This document shows, piece by piece, positions 43,901-52,022 of a DNA stretch of 64,000 bases. The DNA comes from Bacteroidetes bacterium UBA7674 (lineage in GTDB: Bacteria; Bacteroidota; Bacteroidia; Chitinophagales; Chitinophagaceae), in contig DLHG01000010.1 of assembly GCA_002483105.1 (NCBI GenBank), forward strand, positions 186,001-250,000, in the 5' to 3' direction. The stretch's first letter is position 1; every line of letters starts with the position of its first letter. The position numbers and the translations under genes were made by a program. The notes under the pieces are model-generated. The model was not told where the DNA came from. It ran no database searches and saw nothing but the letters and a program-made list of their open reading frames with translations.

Positions 43901-45841
43901 ATGAAAATGAGAATCATCCTGCTGTTATCAACAGTATTCATCTCTTTACAGGCACTCGCGCAAAGCGGCAAGATAACCGGTAAAGTAACAGACGAACACA
44001 AACGAGCCATCCCCGGTGCTACTATCGACATCCACCAGTCGGGCAGGAAGATCACCTCCACATCCACAGGCGCTAATGGCATTTATACTATCTCCGTCAA
44101 TCCCGGTACTTACGAAGTCTTTGCCAGCCGATCCAGCTTTACCAAAAAACGCCTTGTGGCAACAGTTACTGCAAAAAACACCTCTACCATCAACTTTACC
44201 TTAACACGTGTCCAATCCCCTGCCGCAAAGGACAAGCGCAGGGAGGTAAAAGAAGGAGACATAAGTGCCGCAGGAGCTGTCAGCACGCAGATTGAAGATG
44301 CAAAGGGCATCAGCTATGAGCGCCACGCCGCCAAAAGCATCACCATGGATGAGAATGTCTATAACTACGCTCCCCCACCATCACCAATTGATAATGCGCA
44401 GTTCTACAACCCCAGCATAGAAGAATATAAAAAGGTGGCGGAGAATGACTTCATGAATGTACAGGCCAATCCGCTCTCCACTATGTCAATAGATGTGGAC
44501 AGGGGCTCTTACGCTAATGTCCGTCGCTTCATACAAAGTGGCCAACTACCTCCTGCTGATGCCGTACGCGTGGAAGAAATGATCAACTATTTCAACTACA
44601 ACTACCCTACTCCTACCAATGATGACCCCATCGCTATCAACACCACCCTTACCGATTGCCCCTGGAAGAAAGAACACAAGCTGCTGAAAATAGGTATGCA
44701 GGCAAAGAAGATCAGTTACGATAAACTGCCTGCCTCTAATCTTGTATTCCTCATAGACGTATCAGGCTCTATGTACAGCCAGGATAAGCTGCCATTGCTC
44801 ATCAGCTCTATGAAACTATTGGTGAACAATCTGCGCAACGAGGATAGAGTATCTATTGTTACGTATGCAGGTAATGCAGGAGTGGTACTGCCATCTACTC
44901 CCGGCAGCAAAAAGGAAAAGATCATTGCCGCACTGGAAAAGCTGAGTGCCGGTGGCTCTACAGCAGGCGCTGAAGGCATACTCACTGCCTACAAAGTAGC
45001 ACAGGAGAATTTCATACGTGGTGGCAACAACCGCATTATCCTTTCTACAGACGGCGACTTCAATGTAGGTGTCAGCTCAGATAATGAGTTGGAAGACCTG
45101 ATCACTAAAGAAAGAGAAAAAGGCATATTCCTTTCTTGCCTTGGCTTCGGTACAGGCAACTTCAAAGATGCTAAAATGGAAATGCTGGCCGACAAAGGAA
45201 ATGGCAACTACTCTTACATCGACAATATAGACGAAGGAAAGAAAACACTGGTGAATGAATTTGGTGGTACACTATTCACTATCGCTAAAGATGTGAAAGC
45301 CCAGATAGAGTTCAACCCTACAAAAGTGCAATCATACAGGCTGGTAGGCTATGAGAACAGGATGCTGAACGCAGAAGACTTTAAAGATGATAAGAAAGAT
45401 GCCGGTGAATTGGGTGCAGGTCATACCGTTACCTTTATCTACGAGATCATCCCTACGGGCATATACGACAAGAATGTAAGGCCGGTGAATGAGTTGAAAT
45501 ACCGCACCATAGAAGAAAGCGTTGACTTCTTCAACAACGAGTTTGCAACAATAAAATTCAGGTACAAAAAACCCGATGGTCATAGAAGCACCGAAATGGC
45601 ACATACCGTAAAAGACAACACCCTATCCATAGGTGAAGCTAATGAAGACACCCGCTTTGCCTACTCTATAGCACTCTTCGGAATGATATTGAAGGACTCG
45701 AAGTTCAAAGGCAACGGAACGATACAGGATGTACTGGACCTTGCTAAGAACAGCAAAGGCGAGGACGAAGATGGCTACCGTGCTGAATTTGTGAAGCTGG
45801 TAAAGGATGTCAAAGACAATATCTCCATTACAAAACGATAA
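43901..45841 (+). CDS. YfbK-like von Willebrand factor A protein with carboxypeptidase-regulatory domain
   Basis: 646 residues. Signal peptide ends at LQALAQ. CarboxypepD_reg-like domain at about 22-100 (GKITGKVTDEHKRAIPGATI), a YfbK N-terminal region (AENDFMNVQANPLSTMSIDVD), a vWA domain from about 275 with MIDAS motif DVSGSM, and a C-terminal DUF3520-type domain. The Thr and Asp MIDAS partners lie later in VSIVTYAGNAG and LSTDGDFNVG. Likely a surface or periplasmic metal-dependent protein-binding factor; ligand unknown. Confidence 0.9.
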   Translation: MKMRIILLLSTVFISLQALAQSGKITGKVTDEHKRAIPGATIDIHQSGRKITSTSTGANGIYTISVNPGTYEVFASRSSFTKKRLVATVTAKNTSTINFTLTRVQSPAAKDKRREVKEGDISAAGAVSTQIEDAKGISYERHAAKSITMDENVYNYAPPPSPIDNAQFYNPSIEEYKKVAENDFMNVQANPLSTMSIDVDRGSYANVRRFIQSGQLPPADAVRVEEMINYFNYNYPTPTNDDPIAINTTLTDCPWKKEHKLLKIGMQAKKISYDKLPASNLVFLIDVSGSMYSQDKLPLLISSMKLLVNNLRNEDRVSIVTYAGNAGVVLPSTPGSKKEKIIAALEKLSAGGSTAGAEGILTAYKVAQENFIRGGNNRIILSTDGDFNVGVSSDNELEDLITKEREKGIFLSCLGFGTGNFKDAKMEMLADKGNGNYSYIDNIDEGKKTLVNEFGGTLFTIAKDVKAQIEFNPTKVQSYRLVGYENRMLNAEDFKDDKKDAGELGAGHTVTFIYEIIPTGIYDKNVRPVNELKYRTIEESVDFFNNEFATIKFRYKKPDGHRSTEMAHTVKDNTLSIGEANEDTRFAYSIALFGMILKDSKFKGNGTIQDVLDLAKNSKGEDEDGYRAEFVKLVKDVKDNISITKR

Positions 45842-45859
45842 ACCCTTCATAGACATATA

Positions 45860-45901
45860 ACAAAGCCCTCCCTCTCGGCTCAAGAGGGAGGGCTTTGTTT
45901 T
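45860..45901 (+). terminator. Bidirectional terminator
   Basis: 16-bp perfect stem ACAAAGCCCTCCCTCT with a 7-base loop and T-rich tail, between the convergent vWA and DUF4846 genes. Confidence 0.9.
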
Positions 45902-45916
45902 TAACTAGTTGCTGTA

Positions 45917-46768
45917 TTAGTCCTCAAATCGCTTCAGGTCATTGGTAGTAAACTTCCACTGTGGTGTTTCTATCACCTCTTGCGATGTATCCAGTTCATA
46001 CCAGGGAGATATGTTCTTGTTCATCGGGTTATTCAGTATTTGTGTTTCCTGTGCAGGCATATAGCTCTGCGCTAACAGGTACACTTTCTTACCCGCTGCA
46101 TTTTCAGCAACATCTACAACGATCACAGCATGACCGGGAGAACCGCCTTGTATCAGCACATCGCCTGATCTCAGGTCTTTATAATTCACTTGCTTCAACT
46201 CCCTGGATAACGATAATGTACCCGCATAAGAGAACACCATATCCATATACTGTCTGAAAGAAGCATAGCTATTACCCGGTGTTGCCCTATTTACCCAATT
46301 CGCCTTATTACCTTTTACTGATATTCTGTATCCCTCCATCCATGGGTTATAAGCTGCTACAAAACCATTGGTAAAGTTGAAGTGTATCTTCTTTGGCTGG
46401 CCTGTCCTATAGAAATACTCTGCCCGCAGGCGCATCACGGCATCGGCGCATTGCTGCAGGTTTGCTTTGCCAATATCCATCGCTACTACACCGCTGTATA
46501 TATCATTGTTGTCCTTTTCCTCCCCGTTGTAGTACAACACAGGAGCATTGTGTTCTTTCAACGGCAGATTGCGCAAATAATATCCAAAGGACATCTTATC
46601 AAAGGCTTGTCTTTCATACCCATTGGGTGGAGAGAAGCGGCTTTCAATAGTTTTGCCTGAAGGCTTAATAATTTCTTGTGAATGATCACCCCGGGAAATC
46701 TGTCCTGTGGAAGTGTCCCGGCAACCGTACACTGCCAGTGGCAGGAGTAATAAAAAACGTAAGTCCAT
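45917..46768 (-). CDS. DUF4846 lipoprotein
   Basis: About 283 residues from ATG at 46768 (an in-frame TTG lies six codons upstream). Lipobox VYGC after DLRFLLLLPLA. The DUF4846 core has FSPPNGYERQAFDKMSF, YGYYLRNLPL-like FGYYLRNLPL, and a late SGDVLIQGGSPGHAVIVVDVAE, which recalls an NlpC/CHAP-like fold with possible His in GHA. Enzymatic role not established. Third gene in line after yjbR-like and DUF5655 genes. Confidence 0.8.
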   Translation of the reverse strand: MDLRFLLLLPLAVYGCRDTSTGQISRGDHSQEIIKPSGKTIESRFSPPNGYERQAFDKMSFGYYLRNLPLKEHNAPVLYYNGEEKDNNDIYSGVVAMDIGKANLQQCADAVMRLRAEYFYRTGQPKKIHFNFTNGFVAAYNPWMEGYRISVKGNKANWVNRATPGNSYASFRQYMDMVFSYAGTLSLSRELKQVNYKDLRSGDVLIQGGSPGHAVIVVDVAENAAGKKVYLLAQSYMPAQETQILNNPMNKNISPWYELDTSQEVIETPQWKFTTNDLKRFED

Positions 46769-46813
46769 AGCTGAAGATTTCAGCAAAGACGTTTTAAATC
46801 CGGTTTTCCATAA

Positions 46814-47233
46814 TTATTTCCGTGTAGCCGCTTTTACCGCCATTTTCATATACTTCAGTACCTCCTCATTTATATCCTCCTCATTCATCATCCTGAAGTA
46901 ATGATTGTTTTGGGTAGAGCCCGGCACGTTGGCTATCTTATAGAAGCAGAGATTGTCTTCATAAGGTTTGTCGAAATAGAAAACCACATCCACAAAGTTC
47001 TTCCCCAGCCTATGAATATGCCCAAGCCGAACATCTACCGACAATGCTATCGCAGACTTAGTAGGGCGGACCTGTATATCACCCAAAGCACTTAGTTCCC
47101 TTATGAAATGGTCGTATAGGGAAATGGTCAGTTCCGATTTCCCTTGCAGGTAATCAGACAAAGTTTTGTCGTTGCAGGAATGAGACTGGTTGTCTCTTAC
47201 AAAAGTCTTCCGGCATTGGGGGCATGTCCACAT
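46814..47233 (-). CDS. DUF5655-domain protein with CxxC zinc motif
   Basis: 139 residues. N-terminal CPQCRKTF with a later SHSC gives a likely zinc-binding set; the remainder (LYDHFIRELSALGDIQV ... VVFYFDKPYED) matches DUF5655. Starts nine bases after the YjbR-like gene stop. Molecular function unknown; both families are related to small nucleic-acid-binding or toxin-antitoxin-like folds, but no role is proven. Confidence 0.8.
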   Translation of the reverse strand: MWTCPQCRKTFVRDNQSHSCNDKTLSDYLQGKSELTISLYDHFIRELSALGDIQVRPTKSAIALSVDVRLGHIHRLGKNFVDVVFYFDKPYEDNLCFYKIANVPGSTQNNHYFRMMNEEDINEEVLKYMKMAVKAATRK

Positions 47234-47242
47234 GAGTATAGA

Positions 47243-47584
47243 TTAGAGGCTTTCCCTTACCTTTTTGGGCAGCTTCGATTTGATCAGTTCATAGGATTGC
47301 GACAGGTATTGCTCCCATTCCTTTGGTTTCAGGGACTTATAACGCTCTACTCTCACCCATTTGTTGCGCGCCATGTACGGAGCAGGAATAATGCCATCTC
47401 GTTCGGTCAGTTTATCGAAATCTTCATCACTCACCTTTATAGACACATCCTGCGCACCATCATCAATGGTGGTGATGCAGAACATCTTCTCAGCTACCAT
47501 AAAGCAGATGTGATTCTCCCACTTCACCCCTTCAGTAACACCGGGAAAAGCGAGGCATGTCTCGCGGATCTTATCAAAAGTCAT
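47243..47584 (-). CDS. MmcQ/YjbR-family protein
   Basis: 113 residues, full length. Family motifs: FPGVTEGVKWENHICFMVAEKMFCI near the N-terminus and PAPYMARNKWVRVE in the middle. The fold is CyaY-like and putatively DNA-binding. Upstream member of a likely operon with the DUF5655 gene. Confidence 0.9.
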   Translation of the reverse strand: MTFDKIRETCLAFPGVTEGVKWENHICFMVAEKMFCITTIDDGAQDVSIKVSDEDFDKLTERDGIIPAPYMARNKWVRVERYKSLKPKEWEQYLSQSYELIKSKLPKKVRESL

Positions 47585-47604
47585 ATAGCAAAGATAGAAA
47601 CTAT

Positions 47605-47847
47605 TTATTGCAGGTTGCAGGTAGCCGACTGTGCATCGCTATTGAGAGATGCTTCATGTTGCTCGCAGTTTTTCTCAGCGCGCTTTTGTGGACTCAAAGC
47701 CTTGATATCCATACGTATTACCTGTGAGCCATTCTCCAGCCTGGCCTGCTTATCGTATAGATAGCAGTGGCAACTGAAGGTCTTGCTGCAAGAGGCAAAC
47801 AGGAACGCTATCAGAATGAAAAGTATGGAATTGCGAAGGGTTTTCAT
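47605..47847 (-). CDS. Small Cys-rich lipoprotein, copy 1
   Basis: 80 residues from ATG at 47847. Lipobox FASC after KTLRNSILFILIAFL. The mature part has four more Cys (FSCHC, NC, TC) and ends TCNLQ. It aligns with the next upstream gene: SCS(K/R)xFxCxC ... LxPKxxAxxxC ... TCxLQ, with the fourth position Q in place of K here. The Cys pattern suggests two disulfides or a metal site. No named family recognised. Confidence 0.65.
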   Translation of the reverse strand: MKTLRNSILFILIAFLFASCSKTFSCHCYLYDKQARLENGSQVIRMDIKALSPQKRAEKNCEQHEASLNSDAQSATCNLQ

Positions 47848-47884
47848 CAGCAAAATTTTACATAAGTTACAGAAAAAGTTGGAT

Positions 47885-48116
47885 TTACTGTAAGGTACAT
47901 ATAGTATTCGGCTCATACCATGTGTTAAATTGCTCTGTACAAAGGTGTTTAGCATCATGCTTTGGCCGCAATGACGAAGTTTTCATATTGATCAGATTCT
48001 CTTCAGTGTTTTTTGTCACCGGGTCAACAGTGACACACCGACAAACAAATTGCCTCGAGCACGAAGTCATAAATAACACCATAATAAAAGCACCAACAAG
48101 GGCATAGGTTTCTCAT
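47885..48116 (-). pseudogene. Small Cys-rich lipoprotein, copy 2, apparent frameshift in signal peptide
   Basis: Paralogue of the next gene downstream. The readable frame begins at ATG 48082 (VLFMTSC) with an abnormally short, uncharged signal. Upstream, ATG at 48116 is one base out of frame. Removing a single A from the AAA run at 48109-48111 would join it to the frame as MRTYALVGAFIMVLFMTSC, a normal lipoprotein signal. Either a recent +1 insertion, phase-variable slippage, or a sequencing error; a 65-residue protein from 48082 is also possible. Confidence 0.6.
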
Positions 48117-48186
48117 TTCCAATAGTTTATACAATTATATAAAATGATCGGCAACAACAGAAACTATATTGCCTATTTTTAAAACT

Positions 48187-48825
48187 GTGAATAACAGAAC
48201 ACAACATACATTCACCTGGCTCAAGGTATTGGCATCGTTTATTCTACTCGAGATCATATTCTTATCGCTGAGTATTAATATCATCGATAGCCTCTGCTAT
48301 CCATCTATTATCATTTTTTTTATTGGCATACCAGCATTAGTTGGCCTTGCTATTGGGCTCATTTTGAATTCGCTCACAAAATTCAAATGGCCAATACTTA
48401 TTTACATCGCAGGATATCTTCTCTCCACATTTATTTGCATTGCAATATTATTTACCCAGTTCAACGACTCGCCGTTTGTGCACTTATCCCCATACGAAAA
48501 CACACCCCCTACTTTAGATTTCTCAACCGATGCCGATGATACTACCAGTTCCTTCCAAGCCGATGAGAAACACGCCATAGAAGAAGTGCTCTACCTCATG
48601 GAGCAGCTGTATCCCTTAGGCGCCTATGTACTTGATGACATAACTACCAAACCGGGTAATGGTGGCATAGTCTGCACCATTATTTTCATGCTTCCTGAAG
48701 AAGGCAACAAGAAATACATCAGCCAATACAATGTTAAAGAAGGCGTTCCAAAACCGTTATATATTAAGAGTGATACTACTTCCCGGGCCTACCTGGAATA
48801 CAAATTGGAGAAAACCTCCGAGTAG
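48187..48825 (+). CDS. Hypothetical membrane protein, non-ATG start
   Basis: About 212 residues from GTG at 48187 (NNRTQHTFTWLKV); TTG at 48169 is the alternative. Three membrane segments between about 15 and 105 and a soluble acidic C-terminal domain (about 115-212, DEKHAIEEVLYLMEQLYPLGAYVLDD). An upstream 12-codon frame from ATG 48144 ends just after the TTG. No family recognised. Confidence 0.55.
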   Translation: MNNRTQHTFTWLKVLASFILLEIIFLSLSINIIDSLCYPSIIIFFIGIPALVGLAIGLILNSLTKFKWPILIYIAGYLLSTFICIAILFTQFNDSPFVHLSPYENTPPTLDFSTDADDTTSSFQADEKHAIEEVLYLMEQLYPLGAYVLDDITTKPGNGGIVCTIIFMLPEEGNKKYISQYNVKEGVPKPLYIKSDTTSRAYLEYKLEKTSE

Positions 48826-48919
48826 ATATTGACATGCTCCCACCATTAACATATGTTAATACGGCAAGGCTTCTTTTATCCGCTGATTTTTAACTTATTT
48901 TACAAGAGAAACAACACCC

Positions 48920-50404
48920 ATGAAATTCCTCTTCAACCTTTTCATACTATCCGTTATATTTCCTTGTACAGGGAAGACACAAACCAATACATTCCCCTTC
49001 CAATCATTAGAATTAGCCACTTATCTGCCAACTGCCACATCCATCAAAGGCTATCAATACACGTTGCCTTACAATGCACACAGCTACTATGCCGACAATG
49101 AGCATAAAGAGCTTATCATCCTGCTGAAACTGGAAAAAGAAATAAACGTTGGGAAGAGTGGCGAGGTGCTGGTTTGGGATATGGAAAAGAGCTTAATAAA
49201 ATGGCGTACTAAGGTCAACACTTTTAATCTCTTTATCACCAATCAATACATAATCACCTCAGAAAAAGGCAACACCCATTGTTACCGTCGCACCGATGGA
49301 AAGCAAATGTGGATGAAAACCGATGCCAACATTCAATACATAGATGAAGCAAAAGGCGTTGCCCTTACCGATTATATACGCGGACTTAATATCCATACAG
49401 GCAAAACGCTCTGGCAACGATATCTTCCCGGCGAATATAACTGGGAAGGACTGCAACAGGCAGACGACAGCTCTGTAATAGTTGCCACGGGCGGCTTGTA
49501 CAAACTGAACTTATACACAGGTAAAGGCTGGAGCACATCACAAATAACTGATAAAGGTGAATTTGACCCGCATAATTCGATAGGCGTTATAGCCCCGTTG
49601 AAATACTTCCCTGAAGTTCGCGTTCCTGAGATCGGAAGACAGCCATCTCTTACTAAGACTACCACGTCAGGCATTGTAACGGATGGTAATACCATTTATT
49701 TTGCCACCAACAAAAGGCTGCTCAGCCTGGATAAAGAAACCGGAACACTTCTTTGGGAAGCAAAACTACCTTACGAGAAAACAGGCGTTTCTTCCCTGCA
49801 CATTGGCGAGCAGTCCATCGTATATCTGAATGAAGGAAAAGTTTCTAACACTTCCGGCGTACAAAAGCGCTATGGTGTTCCTTACCTGGTTACATACAAC
49901 AAAGAACGTGGTGATCAGAAAAATGCCGTGATATTTCCGGAAGGTATTATCAATGATGCCAAACTATCGAGCGAACGGATGATCATTTTGGGTGAAGGGG
50001 TTATCTATGCCTGCGATCTGGCAACTACGGCAAAGCCTTACACTTTTGCTACAGCGGGGAATAATTACCACTTTATGTTGGGAGATGGATTCCGCATCAC
50101 CAAAGAAGGCAGCAACGAAAAAATATCTGAAGACAACTGCTGTTATATCTATAATAGCCAGCAGGGAGTGATCCACTTTGAAAAGAACTTTTTCGCCATC
50201 ACTAACCTTACCAGCGAACAAATAAGCGCCGCCACTACATATAAGAATTATGAACTGCTCTATAACGGCAAGAACACCATAAACAAAAACAACAAGAGCA
50301 TTATCCAAACCCCTGCTGCTAACAAAGGTTTCATTTTCGCCGATAAGCTATTTGTAGTAGATAGCACTACCATCTCTGAGATACCACTCACAGAACCGAA
50401 ATAA
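48920..50404 (+). CDS. Secreted PQQ-like beta-propeller protein
   Basis: 494 residues. Signal peptide up to about residue 20 (KFLFNLFILSVIFPC). Propeller blades show as repeats of W-aromatic motifs: VWDMEKSLIKWRTKV, YRRTDGKQMWMKTD, IHTGKTLWQRYLPG, LDKETGTLLWEAKLP. Similar to PQQ-dependent dehydrogenase propellers but without a visible catalytic Asp or cofactor domain, so a scaffold or binding role is likelier. Surface or periplasmic. Confidence 0.8.
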   Translation: MKFLFNLFILSVIFPCTGKTQTNTFPFQSLELATYLPTATSIKGYQYTLPYNAHSYYADNEHKELIILLKLEKEINVGKSGEVLVWDMEKSLIKWRTKVNTFNLFITNQYIITSEKGNTHCYRRTDGKQMWMKTDANIQYIDEAKGVALTDYIRGLNIHTGKTLWQRYLPGEYNWEGLQQADDSSVIVATGGLYKLNLYTGKGWSTSQITDKGEFDPHNSIGVIAPLKYFPEVRVPEIGRQPSLTKTTTSGIVTDGNTIYFATNKRLLSLDKETGTLLWEAKLPYEKTGVSSLHIGEQSIVYLNEGKVSNTSGVQKRYGVPYLVTYNKERGDQKNAVIFPEGIINDAKLSSERMIILGEGVIYACDLATTAKPYTFATAGNNYHFMLGDGFRITKEGSNEKISEDNCCYIYNSQQGVIHFEKNFFAITNLTSEQISAATTYKNYELLYNGKNTINKNNKSIIQTPAANKGFIFADKLFVVDSTTISEIPLTEPK

Positions 50405-50432
50405 TAACAGGAATTTCTCATAATCATAATAG

Positions 50433-50466
50433 TAAAGGGGGTAAGCACGATGCTTACCCCCTTTTA
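50433..50466 (+). terminator. Bidirectional terminator
   Basis: 14-bp stem AAAGGGGGTAAGCA with CGA loop and T-run, between convergent propeller and fasciclin genes. Confidence 0.9.
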
Positions 50467-50488
50467 CATGTACCGCATTGGATGCTGC

Positions 50489-51070
50489 TTATGGCATCAA
50501 TACCTTATTAATAACGTGAGTTACACCGTTGCTTGATACCACGTCTGCTATCAATACTTCAGCGCCATCAATCGTTACTTTACCGTCTTTAATTTGAACT
50601 TTCAGCTCTTTACCTTGTACTGTTTTCAGCTTTTGGCCATCAGCAAGGTCTGCTGCTTTAATAGCACCAGGCACAACGTGATAGGTAAGGATCTTAGTCA
50701 GTTTTTCCTTGTTCTCCGGTTTCAGCAGGTCTTGAACTTTGTCGTTACCTACTTCTTCGAAAGCCATATTGGTTGGCGCGAATACTGTATAAGGGCCTGA
50801 ACCACTCAGTGTTTCTACCAGTCCTGCTGCCTGTACTGCTGCTACCAATGTAGTATGCTCACTAGAACCACTCGCGTTCTCTACAATGTTTTTAGAAGGT
50901 ACCATCATAGCACCACCTACCATTACACCCTCTTCGGCTGCCGGTGTTTCAACAGGTACTAATACTGTAGTATCTGCTGTTTCTTCTGTTTTTTCAGCTG
51001 AGTCGCCGCAAGATGCTGCTGTCATAGACATTGCAACGATAGTTGCCAAAGAAAGAATTTGCTTTTTCAT
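50489..51070 (-). CDS. Fasciclin (FAS1)-domain lipoprotein
   Basis: 193 residues. SPII signal with lipobox AASC, an acidic Thr/Pro/Glu linker (about 22-50) and one FAS1 domain from about 58 (IVENASGSSEHTTLVAAVQAAGL, GPYTVFAPTNMAF, LTYHVVPGAI, INKVLMP). FAS1 domains mediate cell adhesion or extracellular binding. A TGGCACG promoter motif lies about 100 bases upstream. Confidence 0.93.
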   Translation of the reverse strand: MKKQILSLATIVAMSMTAASCGDSAEKTEETADTTVLVPVETPAAEEGVMVGGAMMVPSKNIVENASGSSEHTTLVAAVQAAGLVETLSGSGPYTVFAPTNMAFEEVGNDKVQDLLKPENKEKLTKILTYHVVPGAIKAADLADGQKLKTVQGKELKVQIKDGKVTIDGAEVLIADVVSSNGVTHVINKVLMP

Positions 51071-51168
51071 GTTTAAGTTGATTTTATGTGTTTTGGTTAT
51101 GATTCAATGTATAAACGTAAATACTGCTAAAAAGGTTTTGAACAATCTCAACTATTTGCAGATAATCT

Positions 51169-51182
51169 AAAAAACCGTGCCA
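51169..51182 (-). promoter_or_regulatory. TGGCACG motif upstream of fasciclin gene
   Basis: Minus-strand TGGCACGGTTTTTT resembles a sigma-54 -24 element, but the -12 GC is absent. It shares TGGCACGGTnTTTT with the motif before csbD. Confidence 0.35.
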
Positions 51183-51199
51183 CTTAACAAAGTAGTACA

Positions 51200-51231
51200 T
51201 AAAAAAGCCCCGCTAAATTAGCGGGGCTTAA
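51200..51231 (-). terminator. Rho-independent terminator
   Basis: AAGCCCCGCT / AGCGGGGCTT stem with minus-strand T-run, 17 bases after the lipoprotein gene at 51248-51940. Confidence 0.88.
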
Positions 51232-51247
51232 GAATACTCAACATTAT

Positions 51248-51940
51248 TTAGCTATATAACCAGGTGAAGAAATTCTTGACCGCATGATATTCACTTGCGA
51301 ATATTGCATATTCAACGTTATTTGTCATCTGCAAGCCAAGTGCATCAGCTTTTGTAGGTTTTATTTTGGAACTTGAAATATCCCACCAATAATCTGCTGA
51401 CCATCTCCCTACGGATGCCGTTTTTAAGAGCAAATCCTTTTCCGATACAGTGCTAGCGCTAATTTGAGCTTCCACTAATATCATAGCATTTTTATAGTCA
51501 GAAAATGTAGAATAAAAATCTAGGCTGTCCATTTTTTCTACCATTAGAGCTAAGAAATAGCTATTTGAATCTACAATTTCAATTTCCGTCTCATACAGCT
51601 CTTCGTCAACATATTGTTTTGCATCTTCCATGTCAAGGCCTTGTGCCTCTAGTTCATTTTCTAATAAAAATTCAACTAATATACCATCTGAATTGTCGAC
51701 TATGTCTTCTGGACTGAACTCTAAATTGTTATCAGCGAAATCCTTAATAAAATCTAACCCGTCGTTATGTAACTGTCCTACGTAATCAAATGGGTTAGCC
51801 GCATTACCGGGGCTCCTTCCATTCCTTAACAAATTAGGTACGGATTCTTTTTTAAACGAGTTAGGTTGATTAGGAACAATTGTACTTTTGTTACAACTTA
51901 GCATAGTTAATAAGGTAATACTTAAAAAAATTCTTTTCAT
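51248..51940 (-). CDS. Hypothetical AT-rich lipoprotein
   Basis: About 230 residues from ATG at 51940 (KRIFLSITLLTMLSC lipobox). Contains NPFDYVGQLHNDGLDFI, a motif I recall from uncharacterised Bacteroidota lipoproteins. The rest is acidic and helical. Its DNA looks visibly more A/T-rich than its neighbours and codon use differs (more AAT, TTT, ATA), hinting at transfer. Function unknown. Confidence 0.6.
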   Translation of the reverse strand: MKRIFLSITLLTMLSCNKSTIVPNQPNSFKKESVPNLLRNGRSPGNAANPFDYVGQLHNDGLDFIKDFADNNLEFSPEDIVDNSDGILVEFLLENELEAQGLDMEDAKQYVDEELYETEIEIVDSNSYFLALMVEKMDSLDFYSTFSDYKNAMILVEAQISASTVSEKDLLLKTASVGRWSADYWWDISSSKIKPTKADALGLQMTNNVEYAIFASEYHAVKNFFTWLYS

Positions 51941-52022
51941 AAAATGACAACCATTGGTTTTATATGGCAAATGAAAATAATTAAATAAATTTACACTACA
52001 TAATGTATTTTAAATTTTCCCA

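Noticed and set aside
46814..47584. Toxin-antitoxin pair from YjbR-like and DUF5655 genes
   Set aside because: Sizes and spacing are compatible, but neither has a recognised toxin catalytic motif or antitoxin DNA-binding partner; no direct support.
48144..48182. 12-codon upstream ORF before the membrane-protein gene
   Set aside because: Possible leader peptide, but no attenuator structure or codon bias was seen.
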